DNA from: Bacillus sp. FJAT-28004
GTDB lineage: Bacteria; Bacillota; Bacilli; Paenibacillales; Paenibacillaceae
DNA length: 64,000 nt
Reading direction: 5' to 3'
Assembly: GCF_001280845.1 (NCBI RefSeq)
Contig: NZ_LGHP01000003.1
Span: 342,526 to 406,525, forward strand
This document shows, piece after piece, positions 52,260 through 61,567 of the stretch. The notes under the pieces were generated by a model. The model did not search any database. It worked only from the letters and a program-made list of their open reading frames with translations, and was not told the DNA's origin. Each line of letters begins with the position of its first letter. Within the stretch, counting starts at the first letter, position 1. The position numbers and the translations under genes were made by a program.

Positions 52260-52298
52260 AGGAGCGCAGTTCTGCGCCTTGTTGGGTCTCCTTTTTTT
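52260..52298 (+). terminator. Hairpin-U terminator or attenuator in the leader of the next gene
   Basis: AGGAG with CTCCT closes an inner perfect GCGCAG-TT-CTGCGC stem, followed by seven Ts, 56 bp before the next start codon. It may end the purO-like transcript or attenuate the downstream gene. No further element in 52099-52353 is recognised. Confidence 0.5.
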
Positions 52299-52353
52299 AT
52301 CCAAAAAAAACAAAAAAAGCTCAATGAGCGAAACGAAAGGGATGTTTACAATC

Positions 52354-53085
52354 ATGAAAAAACTAACACTAACATTAATTTCTGCAACAATAGCCTTCTC
52401 AGCCTTGACCTATGTGGTCGTATCTGCCAAACAGGCACAAGGTGCTCCTGCAGTGAAGAACAATCCTGCAATTACTACCGTAGCAACAGAAGAGAATCAA
52501 TCCAAAATCATTACTATTGCTGAGACAGATGAGAAAAAACCAGAGGTAAGCACAAGCGCAGCAGAAGGTGAAAAACAACCGCAAGCAAGTACTGCGGAAT
52601 CGATAGAGGTTAGTCAACCGGAAGCAGAAAAAGCTGAAACGAAACAAGAGGATAAGCCAAAAGTTAGCCTTGCTGTAGATAAAAAGGAAGTTGCGCCGGC
52701 AACCAAAACTGCAGCAGTAAAGGAAGAGGCAGCACCTAAAGCAAATACATCGGTAGAAAAAGAAGCAACACAGCCGAAAAAGGCTGTCGAGCCTAAAGCA
52801 GCAACGACTGTGAAAGAAGAAAGCCAGCCTAAAGCAGCAGCCGTTGTAAAAGAGGAACCAAAAGCATCAGCACCTGTTGTGAAAGAAGAAACGCAATCGA
52901 AACCAGCGGAGCCAGCTGCGAAAGAAGAAAAGAAATCATCTAATTCGGTCTCATTCGTGAAAAAAGATACGGTACAGCCGAAAGCATCGTCCTCATCCTC
53001 AGAGGCTCCAGCCTCTTCATCATCATCCTCGTCTTCCGAAGGTCAACAGTCAGCACCATCGACGACGGAAGAAGAAATCTGCTAG
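52354..53085 (+). CDS. Secreted low-complexity Ala/Lys/Glu/Pro protein with a single C-terminal Cys
   Basis: A 243-aa protein. A signal peptide (KLTLTLISATIAFSALTYVVVSAKQAQG) is followed by an intrinsically disordered chain of repeated VKEE-xxPKA units (about 100-205), a Ser-rich stretch and the ending STTEEEIC. The only cysteine is the last residue. No lipobox, LPXTG or SLH domain is present. ATG 52354 has AAAGGG 12 nt upstream; ATG 52342 is too close to it. The next gene encodes an SLH-anchored thioredoxin-like protein, so they may work together. I do not recognise the family. Confidence 0.6.
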   Translation: MKKLTLTLISATIAFSALTYVVVSAKQAQGAPAVKNNPAITTVATEENQSKIITIAETDEKKPEVSTSAAEGEKQPQASTAESIEVSQPEAEKAETKQEDKPKVSLAVDKKEVAPATKTAAVKEEAAPKANTSVEKEATQPKKAVEPKAATTVKEESQPKAAAVVKEEPKASAPVVKEETQSKPAEPAAKEEKKSSNSVSFVKKDTVQPKASSSSSEAPASSSSSSSSEGQQSAPSTTEEEIC

Positions 53086-53123
53086 AAACAAGAAATACGT
53101 ATCATGAGTTATGAGATGGGGGT

Positions 53124-53155
53124 GGTCATACGAGGAAGATCAGCCTCGTATGACC
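53124..53155 (+). other. Strong intercistronic hairpin
   Basis: GGTCATACGAGG (53124-53135) pairs perfectly with CCTCGTATGACC (53144-53155) over 8 nt without a U-tract. It lies between the Cys-tailed protein and thioredoxin-like protein genes and may stabilise or process their mRNA. Confidence 0.55.
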
Positions 53156-53247
53156 GGCACCCTGCACGAAATCTTGAAGCGACTAGTGGAGAATACATAT
53201 TTCACACTTGGCACAACGACAAAATTTGATGAAAACGAGGAATGAAC

Positions 53248-56200
53248 ATGAAATTACAATTAAATGCATCCAAAAGATGGTTAGCCCTTATATTGGCTGC
53301 GTTATTAATTTTGCCAGCTGCCAATATTGTTAATGCCAATCCAGCTTCGGAAACTCTAGTAAATAGCGGCGCCAGCCATTATAACTATTTTAATAATGTG
53401 TATGATCATTTGGAGGATGAGAACCATATTCTTCAAACCGTAACCTATGAAGATATTATTAATCTCTTTGACAGCGAAGGGACGTATGTTGTTCTGTTTG
53501 GCGGGGCTTGGAGCGATAAAATGCAAGCGAATATAGGATTTATTAATCAGGTGGCGAAGCAATATGGCGTGAAAACCATTTATAACTTTGACACGAGGTT
53601 AGATGGCGAATCACTAGAAATTGCTGAAACGCAAACGAAAGAAATCAAAGTTGGCAGCAACACTTTTGATTTTGCAGAAGCATATGTCGAGCTGGTCAAA
53701 AAATATTTAACGAACCTCGATGAAGTACTTCCAGCAGGAGATATCGTCAGCTATACGAAAAAAGACAATAAAGGCACAGTAATTTCAGAAGGCTCAGCGA
53801 AAAAAATTGAAGCACCATTCCTGTTTGTGTATAACAAAAAGAAAATTGTTTCCTCTTTGGCTTCAACGAATGTATGGAACGATTACTTAACAAATGGTGT
53901 TTTGGACACGGGCAAAGTAGATGCTTACAAAGCAAAAGTGAGTCAAGTATTTGAAGGAATCACTTCATTTGATACGATTAACCGTTCGAATTCTATCAAA
54001 GCAGCTTTCATTAGAAACGGATCAATCATCAATAAAAAAGAAACAGTTATTTTTGACGAATCGGATGGCGAGCTCGTATTTGAACATGTAACCTATCACC
54101 AATTGACGAAGATTCTCGAGAGCGAAGGGAATTATACGATCTTATTCGGCGGCTCTTGGTGCCCGAATACGCAAGCAGCCATTAAGTTTATTAACGAGTA
54201 TGCGAAAAAAAATAATATTGATAAAGTTTATTTTTGGGACACCAAGCTGGATTCAGGAATTTCGATTCTGGATCTTAATAAAGACGAGAACGCTGACCCG
54301 CATAACGGAACATTCTTTCAAACAAGAGATACGAATCATCCTTACGCCAATCTGTATGTAGATTTGATTAACAAATATTTGCCTGATATCAAAACACAAT
54401 ATGTAAAAGCAAGCAACAATGTAAAGTATACGAATGAGAACGGCGTAGAAGTAATCGCAAGCAAAGCTCAGGTTCCTTACCTCTTTCAATATAACAAAGA
54501 CAACAAGGATGCTGATGGCAACAGAGCTCCGATTCTTGGGCATATTGAATTGATGTATTCTTGGACCAATATTCAACCTGATTATGTAAGCAGCGGGCTT
54601 ACTGGTGTGAATTACAATAACTATACGAATGCTTTGAACAGCCTATTCGCAAGAGTTGAGGCTACACCAACAGGGCTGACAGCGGTTAAACCAACCTCAT
54701 CCGATGAAAATGATGGTCAAATTACAGGAACGAAAGGTAAAGCGCTTGAATACAAGCTTGAAAGTGAAACGGATTACAAGGCTGTAACTGGTGATGCAAT
54801 AACTAACTTAGTGCCAGGTACTTACAATGTTAGATATGCATCCAAGCTTGGATACAATGGTCCTCATACAGCAGGAATTCCCGCAGCTGTTTCGTACAAA
54901 GCGGGCGAAGCTGTAAACGTAGTGGTTCCATCCTTTATTCAAGACCAAGCTGCACCAACAGGGCTGGCAGGCGTTGCACCAACGACGGCAGCTAACAATG
55001 ACGGTAAAATTACTGGAACGACGACAGCGCTTGAATACAAGTTGTCTAATTCGTTATCCGATTATATTCGTGCAACAGAACCGTCTGTTACAGATCTTGT
55101 TTACGGTACTTATGATGTTCGTTATGCGGCAAAAGAGGGATATCGCCCAAGTCCTAGAGTTGAGGTTGTTATTCCGGCTTATGGCGAGGAAGCGCAAGAA
55201 GCGCCGACTGGCTTAACAGGCGTATCACCGACAACGATTGCTAATAACGATGGACAAATTACAGGAACGACTGCAGCTCTAGAATACAGATTAGATGGAA
55301 CGGATACTTATCAAGCGGCAACAGAACCAGCGATCACTGGTCTCGCAGCAGGCACCTACAATATCAGATTTGCAGCTAAACCTGGATTCAGTGCAAGCCC
55401 AGCAATTGATATCGTTATCAAAGCGTTTGCTCTACAAGAGCAGCTAGAACCATCTGGCTTGACGGGTGTAGCTCCTACCTCTTCAGCTAATAATGATGGA
55501 CAAATTACAGGAACAACGACAGCACTTGAATACAAGCTGTCAGGAGCTGAGTCCTATCAAGCGGCTACAGCGCCATCTATTACTGGTTTATCATCAGGCA
55601 CTTACAACGTGAGGTTTGCGGCTAAAGAAGGCTATAATGCCGGCGCAGTGCTAGATGTCATTGTACCTAATTATGTATCCCCTCCAAGTGGTGGAAACAA
55701 TGGCCCAAATCCAACGCCAACACCTACACCTCCAGCAGGCGGAGATAATGATGGTACAGCACCAACAGCAACGATAACAGCAACAACCGATGCTGCGACA
55801 GGAGCAACCGTAGCGAAAGCAACCGCAGCTTCTATTACAAGCCTGGTTGAGCTTGCTAAGAAAGCGGAAGCAGCAGGCAAAACCTCTGTCGTTGAGCTTA
55901 AGGTTGAAGCTACAGCTAAAACTAAATCTGTAGAGCTGAGCATTCCTAGAAAATCGTTTAATGAAGTAGCTTCAAGCACAAATGCGGGTGTGAAGGTCAA
56001 TCTTGGCGTTGGCACTGTCGTTTTTGACGCAAAAGCAATTGAAAGCATCAGCAATTCGGCTGAAGCGGGTGACATCAGCATTATTATTACGAAAGTAGAG
56101 CTGACTGACGAGGGCAAGGAAGCTTTGGGTGACAGACCGGTTTATGATTTCTCCGTATTCGCAGGAACTACCCAGCTTACAAGCTTTGGCGGCAGCAATG

Positions 56201-56922
56201 TGCAAGTTAGTGTGCCTTATACTTTAAAAGCCGGAGAAGATCCAAATGCTGTAGTGGTCTACTATGTAACGGATTCCGGCAGCTTGGAAACGATCCGCGG
56301 GAAATACAACGCGGGCACAGGAACGGTAAACTTTGTTACGACACATTTCTCCCAGTACATTGTAGGATACAATAAAGTAAACTTTACGGATGTATCGGGT
56401 GCCGCTTGGTATAAGGATGCAGTTGGATTCCTTGCAGCAAGAAGCATTACAACAGGTACAGACGAGAACCATTACAGCCCGAATGCGACAGTAACGAGAG
56501 GACAATTCATCGTCTTGTTATTGAAAGCATACGGCATCGCGCCTAATGAAACAGAGACAGCTAATTTTGATGATGCAGGCGATACCTACTACACGAATTA
56601 CTTGGGAGCTGCGAAGCGCCTTGGTATAACGAAAGGTGTAGAAGGCAATAAATTTGAGCCTGACAGCAAAATTACACGTCAAGACTTATTCACACTTCTA
56701 TATCGTGCGCTTGAAGTGCTTGGTGAACTACCTAAAGCACAAACCAATGATTCTGTATCGAACTTCAGTGATGCAAGTCAGATCGCAAGTTATGCAGGCG
56801 ATGCGTTCAAGGTACTGCTTGAAGGCGGCATTATTACTGGAAGCAATTCGAAGCTGAGTCCTAAGGATGTGTCCACAAGAGCTCAAGTGGCACAAGTATT
56901 GTATAATCTGCTTTCAAAGTAG
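53248..56922 (+). CDS. SLH-anchored protein with two degenerate thioredoxin-like domains and four repeats
   Basis: A 1224-aa exported protein. Signal peptide about 1-31. Two homologous thioredoxin-like domains follow (about 50-220 and 265-470). Each carries YVVLFGGAWSDK or YTILFGGSWCPN at the CxxC position: Ser89 replaces Cys in the first, and Cys305 is alone in the second and is the only cysteine in the protein. Four repeats of about 83 residues follow (PTGLTGVxPTxxxNNDGQITGT...). After a Pro/Gly linker and a beta-rich domain come three C-terminal SLH domains (about 1045-1220). Redox, adhesive or mixed-disulfide roles are possible. ATG 53248 is 7 nt after GAGG. Confidence 0.75.
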   Translation: MKLQLNASKRWLALILAALLILPAANIVNANPASETLVNSGASHYNYFNNVYDHLEDENHILQTVTYEDIINLFDSEGTYVVLFGGAWSDKMQANIGFINQVAKQYGVKTIYNFDTRLDGESLEIAETQTKEIKVGSNTFDFAEAYVELVKKYLTNLDEVLPAGDIVSYTKKDNKGTVISEGSAKKIEAPFLFVYNKKKIVSSLASTNVWNDYLTNGVLDTGKVDAYKAKVSQVFEGITSFDTINRSNSIKAAFIRNGSIINKKETVIFDESDGELVFEHVTYHQLTKILESEGNYTILFGGSWCPNTQAAIKFINEYAKKNNIDKVYFWDTKLDSGISILDLNKDENADPHNGTFFQTRDTNHPYANLYVDLINKYLPDIKTQYVKASNNVKYTNENGVEVIASKAQVPYLFQYNKDNKDADGNRAPILGHIELMYSWTNIQPDYVSSGLTGVNYNNYTNALNSLFARVEATPTGLTAVKPTSSDENDGQITGTKGKALEYKLESETDYKAVTGDAITNLVPGTYNVRYASKLGYNGPHTAGIPAAVSYKAGEAVNVVVPSFIQDQAAPTGLAGVAPTTAANNDGKITGTTTALEYKLSNSLSDYIRATEPSVTDLVYGTYDVRYAAKEGYRPSPRVEVVIPAYGEEAQEAPTGLTGVSPTTIANNDGQITGTTAALEYRLDGTDTYQAATEPAITGLAAGTYNIRFAAKPGFSASPAIDIVIKAFALQEQLEPSGLTGVAPTSSANNDGQITGTTTALEYKLSGAESYQAATAPSITGLSSGTYNVRFAAKEGYNAGAVLDVIVPNYVSPPSGGNNGPNPTPTPTPPAGGDNDGTAPTATITATTDAATGATVAKATAASITSLVELAKKAEAAGKTSVVELKVEATAKTKSVELSIPRKSFNEVASSTNAGVKVNLGVGTVVFDAKAIESISNSAEAGDISIIITKVELTDEGKEALGDRPVYDFSVFAGTTQLTSFGGSNVQVSVPYTLKAGEDPNAVVVYYVTDSGSLETIRGKYNAGTGTVNFVTTHFSQYIVGYNKVNFTDVSGAAWYKDAVGFLAARSITTGTDENHYSPNATVTRGQFIVLLLKAYGIAPNETETANFDDAGDTYYTNYLGAAKRLGITKGVEGNKFEPDSKITRQDLFTLLYRALEVLGELPKAQTNDSVSNFSDASQIASYAGDAFKVLLEGGIITGSNSKLSPKDVSTRAQVAQVLYNLLSK
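54667..55672 (+). repeat. Four tandem protein-coding repeats
   Basis: Four copies of a unit of 82-96 codons begin at about 54667, 54955, 55204 and 55450, each encoding P[TS]GLxxVxPTxxxxNDGxITGT...ALEY[KR]L...GTY[ND][VI]R[YF]A[SA]K. Copies 3 and 4 are the most alike, indicating recent duplication. Confidence 0.8.
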
Positions 56923-56941
56923 TATTCATCCCAACAGTAAA

Positions 56942-56978
56942 GAAATGGGCAGCCTCTGGCTGCCCATTTCTTCGTTTT
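56942..56978 (+). terminator. Strong terminator
   Basis: GAAATGGGCAGCC pairs with GGCTGCCCATTTC over three nt, followed by TTCGTTTT. Confidence 0.85.
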
Positions 56979-57085
56979 GGAGAATGATCCATTCGAACAC
57001 AAATCATTGCTTTCTTTGATATTAGTCCGATAATTCGGTATGCTGTTTACTAGATAAACTAATTTGTATGGTTGAAGGTGATAGG

Positions 57086-57835
57086 ATGGAGTCTATTTTA
57101 CAGGTGAGTGGATTAATCGGCGGTTATAGCCCGAGAAGACCCGTACTGCATGACATCTCCTTTGAGGTGAAAGCCGGTGAGATGGTAGGTTTAATCGGTC
57201 TGAATGGTGCTGGAAAGAGCACGACTATCAAACATATTTTAGGTTTAATGAAGCCGCAGGTTGGAGAAGTAAAGGTTGATGGCGTTACGCTGGAGGAAGA
57301 AACAGAGCGATATAGAAGTGCATTTGCTTATGTACCGGAGACGCCTGTACTATTTGATGAGCTGACAGTTGAGGAGCATTTACGCTTAACGGGTATGGCC
57401 TACAGCGTAAAGGATAAGCATTATGAGGAACGCGAGGAAGAGCTGCTGAAGCAATTCCAGATGGCGCCAAAGCGTAAAGCCTTTGCGGCTCACTTATCCA
57501 AAGGCATGAAACAAAAGGTCATGATCATGAATGCGCTGCTTGCAGAGCCGCCGCTGTACATCATCGATGAGCCTTTTCTAGGGCTTGACCCGCTTGGTAT
57601 ACGCTCTTTGCTCGAGCGGCTGGTTGAAGTGAAACAAAAGGGAGCGGCCATTCTTATGAGCTCGCATATCCTGTCCACAGTCGAAGCATATTGTGACCGG
57701 TTTATCGTCATGCATCACGGTAAAATCGTCGCTATAGGCACACTCGATGATATCAGACAAGCTGCAGGCTTGGAGATGCGCGGTGGTTCTCTGGAGGATG
57801 CCTTCTATAAGCTAGTTACTGGGGGCAACGTTTGA
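57086..57835 (+). CDS. ecsA: ABC transporter ATPase, EcsA-like
   Basis: A 249-aa ATPase with Walker A GLNGAGKSTT, Q-loop PETPVLFDELTVEEHL, signature LSKGMKQKV (degenerate LSGGQ, as in EcsA), Walker B LYIIDEPF and switch H in MSSHIL. The Ecs transporter affects protein secretion, sporulation and biofilm in Bacillus; its substrate is uncertain. ATG 57086 follows GGTGATAGG. Its stop overlaps the permease start (TGATG), so the two are coupled. Confidence 0.8.
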   Translation: MESILQVSGLIGGYSPRRPVLHDISFEVKAGEMVGLIGLNGAGKSTTIKHILGLMKPQVGEVKVDGVTLEEETERYRSAFAYVPETPVLFDELTVEEHLRLTGMAYSVKDKHYEEREEELLKQFQMAPKRKAFAAHLSKGMKQKVMIMNALLAEPPLYIIDEPFLGLDPLGIRSLLERLVEVKQKGAAILMSSHILSTVEAYCDRFIVMHHGKIVAIGTLDDIRQAAGLEMRGGSLEDAFYKLVTGGNV

Positions 57836-59085
57836 TGAGTCATGTTCGCAAGCTGGAGATGATGTGGCAGCAAAGAGCAAAGGCATTCCGAGGGGAAACG
57901 CTGCCTTATTTTCGGTATATGGGGCAAAGCGGCTTCCCAGCTTTTATGTCTTTAATCTTGATCTCCTCCACGATTGGATACATAAATTTAATTCGTCATA
58001 TGCCAGCCAGCTTTCCCTTTGCGACGGTCGGTGTTATTGCATTAACTCTGGTGTTATGTTGGAGTCCCCTTCGTACGTGGCTTGGGGCCGGAGACGTCGT
58101 CTTTATGATGCCGCGTGAGGCAGAGATGGCCGGTTATTTGCGCTTATCGTTCCGTCATACTTCAATTGCTTGTTCGATACTAGCTGCCATTGTGTTTCTT
58201 CTTTATTTGCCGATCTATAACCAAGGCCCAGCCATTAACGGCGCATTGCTTCTTGCAGTCGTAGCTGCCGCTCTGAAGGCGGGTAATGTATGGGGAGCAT
58301 GGAAAGAGCGCCGAATGACTTGGGCTGGCATGCGACGTCTAATGCGTGTGCTGCGCTGGGCAATGACAGCATTGACGCTGGCTGCTTGGCTTACTTGTAC
58401 CGCTTGGCAGGCTGCAGGGTTTACACTGCTCATCGGTATATTGTCTATGCTACTTTATCGTCTTCCAACAAAACATCCTTTTCCTTGGGAAAGGCTGATT
58501 GAAGAGGAAGCAAGGACACGCAAACGGTATTATGTTTTTTTTGGATTGTTTATCGATGTACCTACACTCCCATCGAGTATAGCAAGAAGATCTTATTTAA
58601 GTTGGATTCTGCGTACGATACCGTATTCGAATTGCAATACATTCGTTTATCTCTATACGGCATCTATGCTTAGAACCGAGATGGGCGGAATTATACTAAG
58701 GCTGCTTATTCTCGGCTGCCTCATCACCTATTGGTTTGCTGAAGCCGTATCGCTATCTGGTTATGGCAGTGTTCTCGTATTTTTTATTTTTATGGGACTC
58801 ATTGCTGTTCAATTAGGCGGCTTGCGTCATATCCATCGTTATTCGGTTTGGAAGCATGTGTACCCATTGCCGGAAAAACAGCGAATCGAGCAATATTTGA
58901 AAATCGATCGTTTGGCGATGGTGCTGTGCACGCTGCTGCTGTGGCTGTTTGTTGCTTTGCCGCTGGCTTTGGCGGGCGGCGTATACGTCCCTTCGCTCAT
59001 AGCTATTGTTCTTGCCGTCATGTATATCGGCATTCGTCCAGCCCGTTTGCGCAAGAAGCTTGCGATAGATGAGGATGAAGACTAA
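57835..59085 (+). CDS. ecsB: ABC transporter permease, EcsB-like
   Basis: A 416-aa membrane protein with about eight to ten segments. It begins with a basic cytosolic stretch (WQQRAKAFRGETLPYFRYMGQSG) typical of EcsB, and the mid-loop PFPWERLIEEEARTRKRYYVFFGLFIDVPTLP is a family landmark. It forms the channel for the preceding ATPase. Confidence 0.8.
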   Translation: MSHVRKLEMMWQQRAKAFRGETLPYFRYMGQSGFPAFMSLILISSTIGYINLIRHMPASFPFATVGVIALTLVLCWSPLRTWLGAGDVVFMMPREAEMAGYLRLSFRHTSIACSILAAIVFLLYLPIYNQGPAINGALLLAVVAAALKAGNVWGAWKERRMTWAGMRRLMRVLRWAMTALTLAAWLTCTAWQAAGFTLLIGILSMLLYRLPTKHPFPWERLIEEEARTRKRYYVFFGLFIDVPTLPSSIARRSYLSWILRTIPYSNCNTFVYLYTASMLRTEMGGIILRLLILGCLITYWFAEAVSLSGYGSVLVFFIFMGLIAVQLGGLRHIHRYSVWKHVYPLPEKQRIEQYLKIDRLAMVLCTLLLWLFVALPLALAGGVYVPSLIAIVLAVMYIGIRPARLRKKLAIDEDED

Positions 59086-59105
59086 GCAGAGCAGACTGAA
59101 TACAA

Positions 59106-59163
59106 AAAAGAACTCCTGAGAGAAGCATTCGTAAAGAAATGCTGACTCAGGGGTTCTTTTTGC
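59106..59163. terminator. Bidirectional terminator
   Basis: AAAGAACTCCTGAG pairs with CTCAGGGGTTCTTT around an AGCATT/AATGCT inner stem, between convergent genes. Confidence 0.8.
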
Positions 59164-59193
59164 AATTATTCGCGAATGAAGTGCGAGTGTTTA

Positions 59194-60498
59194 TTATACT
59201 TTTTGAGCAATCAAATCGTTAACCGCTTTGAAAATCGTATCGAACAGCTCTTCAAGATTTTCTTCCTCGATGCAAGAGAAAGCAACGCGTAGATCCGTTT
59301 CTCCTAGAGCAATCGTACCGATTCCGTATTGGTTCAACAAGTGTACACGTACGGACTCAGCCGTAACACCACTTAGGGTCAGGCACATAAAGTAGCCGGA
59401 GTTGAACGGGTAATACCCCCAAACATCGCCATAACGGCCGCTGTCGAGCAATGATTTCACGCGATTAGCGCGGCGTTTCATAATATCGTATTTCTCTGCT
59501 TTTTGAGCTTCGAATTCAGGCGACGTCAAGGCGCGCAATACGAACGTTTGTGATGGATGAGGGCCGCTGGAAATGGTCGCACGAATAATCCCGATCGTTT
59601 TTTGCTCCAACGCGTTTAATGTAGGCGCGGAAGTTGAGCCATAAGTAATGAAGCCTACGCGGAAGCCCCATACATATTCTTCCTTTGTTGCCCCGTCAAC
59701 TTTAACAGCAAGCACGCGCGGATGCAGATCAGCGAGTTTGGAGAACAACGATTCTTGCAACGAATCTTCGAAAAACAAACCAAAATAAGCATCGTCTGTT
59801 ACGACGACTACATTGATTCCAGCTTCCGCACCATCGCGAATGGCAGCGATGATTTCTTCGCCTTCCTGTGGACCAGGCGTATAGCCAGTAGGATTATTCG
59901 GGAAGTTCAGTACTACGATGGCTTTCCCTTTATCCTTCTGAGCAAGCAACGCTTCGCGAAGGCCAGCGCTGTTGAAACGTGTTTGATCATTGTAAAGCGG
60001 GTATTCTACAATTTCAGCACCGCGGCGGATACCGAATGTCAACTCGTAGTTTTCCCAGTTTTTGTTGGGAATAATTACAGCGTCACCAGCGTTAGCGAAT
60101 AGATCAGCCACGATGCTAAGACCATGCGTCAATGCATTCGTAACGACTGGCGTGCCAAAACCCTTTGATTCAAGAGAAGGATTGTCTTTGATCATCTTGG
60201 TACGCCAAGCAGCGCGAAGCTCTGGCTTACCGCCAGGAGGCGCGTATTCATATATATCTTTCGGATTGTAAGCAGAGAGGGTATCTTGGATGACCTTAAG
60301 GTGCATCGGTTGTCCGCCTTCTGTTGCTATTCCGATAGTAGCGTTAAATTTCGTTGCTTTCGTTTTTGCTTCGGCGGACTGGCTGAGAATGCCCTCCTTC
60401 GGGAAATAAATCGCTTTGCCTAAGTCTGACAACATCGCATAGACGTTAGGGCTTTCTGCTTGTAACGTCTCGTTTAATTGCTGAGCAAGTGGGTTCAT
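59194..60498 (-). CDS. Class I/II PLP-dependent aminotransferase
   Basis: A 434-aa fold-type I enzyme. Visible marks are NFPNNPTGY, VVTDDAYFGLFF, the PLP lysine in KVDGATKEEYVWGFRVGF and a C-terminal LRVAFSC with the carboxylate-binding Arg. The longer N terminus and SNKTWE-like PNKNWENYE suggest the aromatic/aspartate type. Substrate is not determined. Single gene with GGAAGG site. Confidence 0.8.
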   Translation of the reverse strand: MNPLAQQLNETLQAESPNVYAMLSDLGKAIYFPKEGILSQSAEAKTKATKFNATIGIATEGGQPMHLKVIQDTLSAYNPKDIYEYAPPGGKPELRAAWRTKMIKDNPSLESKGFGTPVVTNALTHGLSIVADLFANAGDAVIIPNKNWENYELTFGIRRGAEIVEYPLYNDQTRFNSAGLREALLAQKDKGKAIVVLNFPNNPTGYTPGPQEGEEIIAAIRDGAEAGINVVVVTDDAYFGLFFEDSLQESLFSKLADLHPRVLAVKVDGATKEEYVWGFRVGFITYGSTSAPTLNALEQKTIGIIRATISSGPHPSQTFVLRALTSPEFEAQKAEKYDIMKRRANRVKSLLDSGRYGDVWGYYPFNSGYFMCLTLSGVTAESVRVHLLNQYGIGTIALGETDLRVAFSCIEEENLEELFDTIFKAVNDLIAQKV

Positions 60499-60704
60499 GG
60501 ACTTTATTCCATCCTTCCGAAATCATTCATTTGAATTTAGTATAATTAGGCGTTAGCCGTTTACGCTTGTCGGGTGCTATTATAACATTTTTTTAGAGAT
60601 GGAAACCATTCACAAAGCAAATTTTTTCGTAACATTATCTGGCTTGCGCAATAGTTTCTCCCTGTTGTATGATGACGGCATAGATTTGTACAGGAGGTTT
60701 CCTT

Positions 60705-61490
60705 ATGCTGCACATTTCGCCTAATTCGTTCATCCTGTTACCTGCGTTTGCCAAAATCGTATGCGAGCCAGGTTGGAGATGGGCGAGACGCGAGAAGCCG
60801 ATGGCCAATTTTGATTTATTTTATGTTTGGAGCGGAGAAGGGGAAGTCGAAGTCAACGGTACTCACTATGACGTAGGACCCGGAAGCTGCTTCCTGTTTC
60901 GTCCGGGCGATTACACAAGCGCCACTCATATCCCGCAACGGCCGCTCGTTTTATCCTATATTCATTTTGCGATTAACGAAACGATAGATGCTGTGCCGAG
61001 TCGATATAGGCAATTGAATGACACGGTCGACTTTGAATATATGCTCTCACGATATGTAAGGCTGTTTCTTGTGAAGACTTATGCAGCGGAAGAGGAAGCG
61101 CAGCTCGTTCTTAAGCAGCTGATGATTCATTTGCTTAGAGAGGACAAGCAGCTGCCAGTTGAGAAGAAGGCAAGCAACCAATTGACTGAGGCTATTCATG
61201 AGGTGGCCAACTTTGTTCGGCAAAATCCAAGTATTGCGCATCGTGTAGAGGATTTAGCGATGCGGGCACAGCTGTCACCGCGATATTTTTCAATGAAATT
61301 CAAAGAGCTGATCGGCATGTCTGTGCAAACCTACATGATTCGCACGAGAATTGAACGGGCACAGCATTTGCTTATGCACGCGGGTATGAATGTGACCGAG
61401 GTAGCGGATGCGCTGGGCTATCGGGATATCTTTTTTTTCAGCAGGCAATTTAAACAATATACGGGACGAAGCCCCTCGGAGATAAGATAG
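60705..61490 (+). CDS. AraC-family regulator with cupin domain
   Basis: A 261-aa protein. N-terminal cupin (FDLFYVWSGEGEVEVNGTHYDVGPGSCFLFRPGDYTSATH) and C-terminal two-HTH AraC domain (VEDLAMRAQLSPRYFSMKFKELIGMSVQTYMIRTRIERAQHLL, VTEVADALGYRDIFFFSRQFKQYTGRSPSEIR). It probably controls sugar use, but no target gene is adjacent in the same unit. CAGGAGG precedes the ATG. Confidence 0.83.
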   Translation: MLHISPNSFILLPAFAKIVCEPGWRWARREKPMANFDLFYVWSGEGEVEVNGTHYDVGPGSCFLFRPGDYTSATHIPQRPLVLSYIHFAINETIDAVPSRYRQLNDTVDFEYMLSRYVRLFLVKTYAAEEEAQLVLKQLMIHLLREDKQLPVEKKASNQLTEAIHEVANFVRQNPSIAHRVEDLAMRAQLSPRYFSMKFKELIGMSVQTYMIRTRIERAQHLLMHAGMNVTEVADALGYRDIFFFSRQFKQYTGRSPSEIR

Positions 61491-61499
61491 GCTTATTAA

Positions 61500-61547
61500 C
61501 CAAAAACCCCGAATTCACTCATCGCTGAGGAATTCGGGGTTTTTGGT
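61500..61547. terminator. Bidirectional terminator
   Basis: CAAAAACCCCGAATTC pairs with GAATTCGGGGTTTTTG over a 13-nt loop, with T-tracts on both sides. Confidence 0.88.
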
Positions 61548-61567
61548 TTGAAGCTAGTCTGCTTCGG

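Noticed and set aside
55671..56117. 148-codon minus-strand open frame
   Set aside because: It is antisense to the Thr/Ala/Pro-rich linker of the SLH-Trx protein and its composition is explained by that strand.
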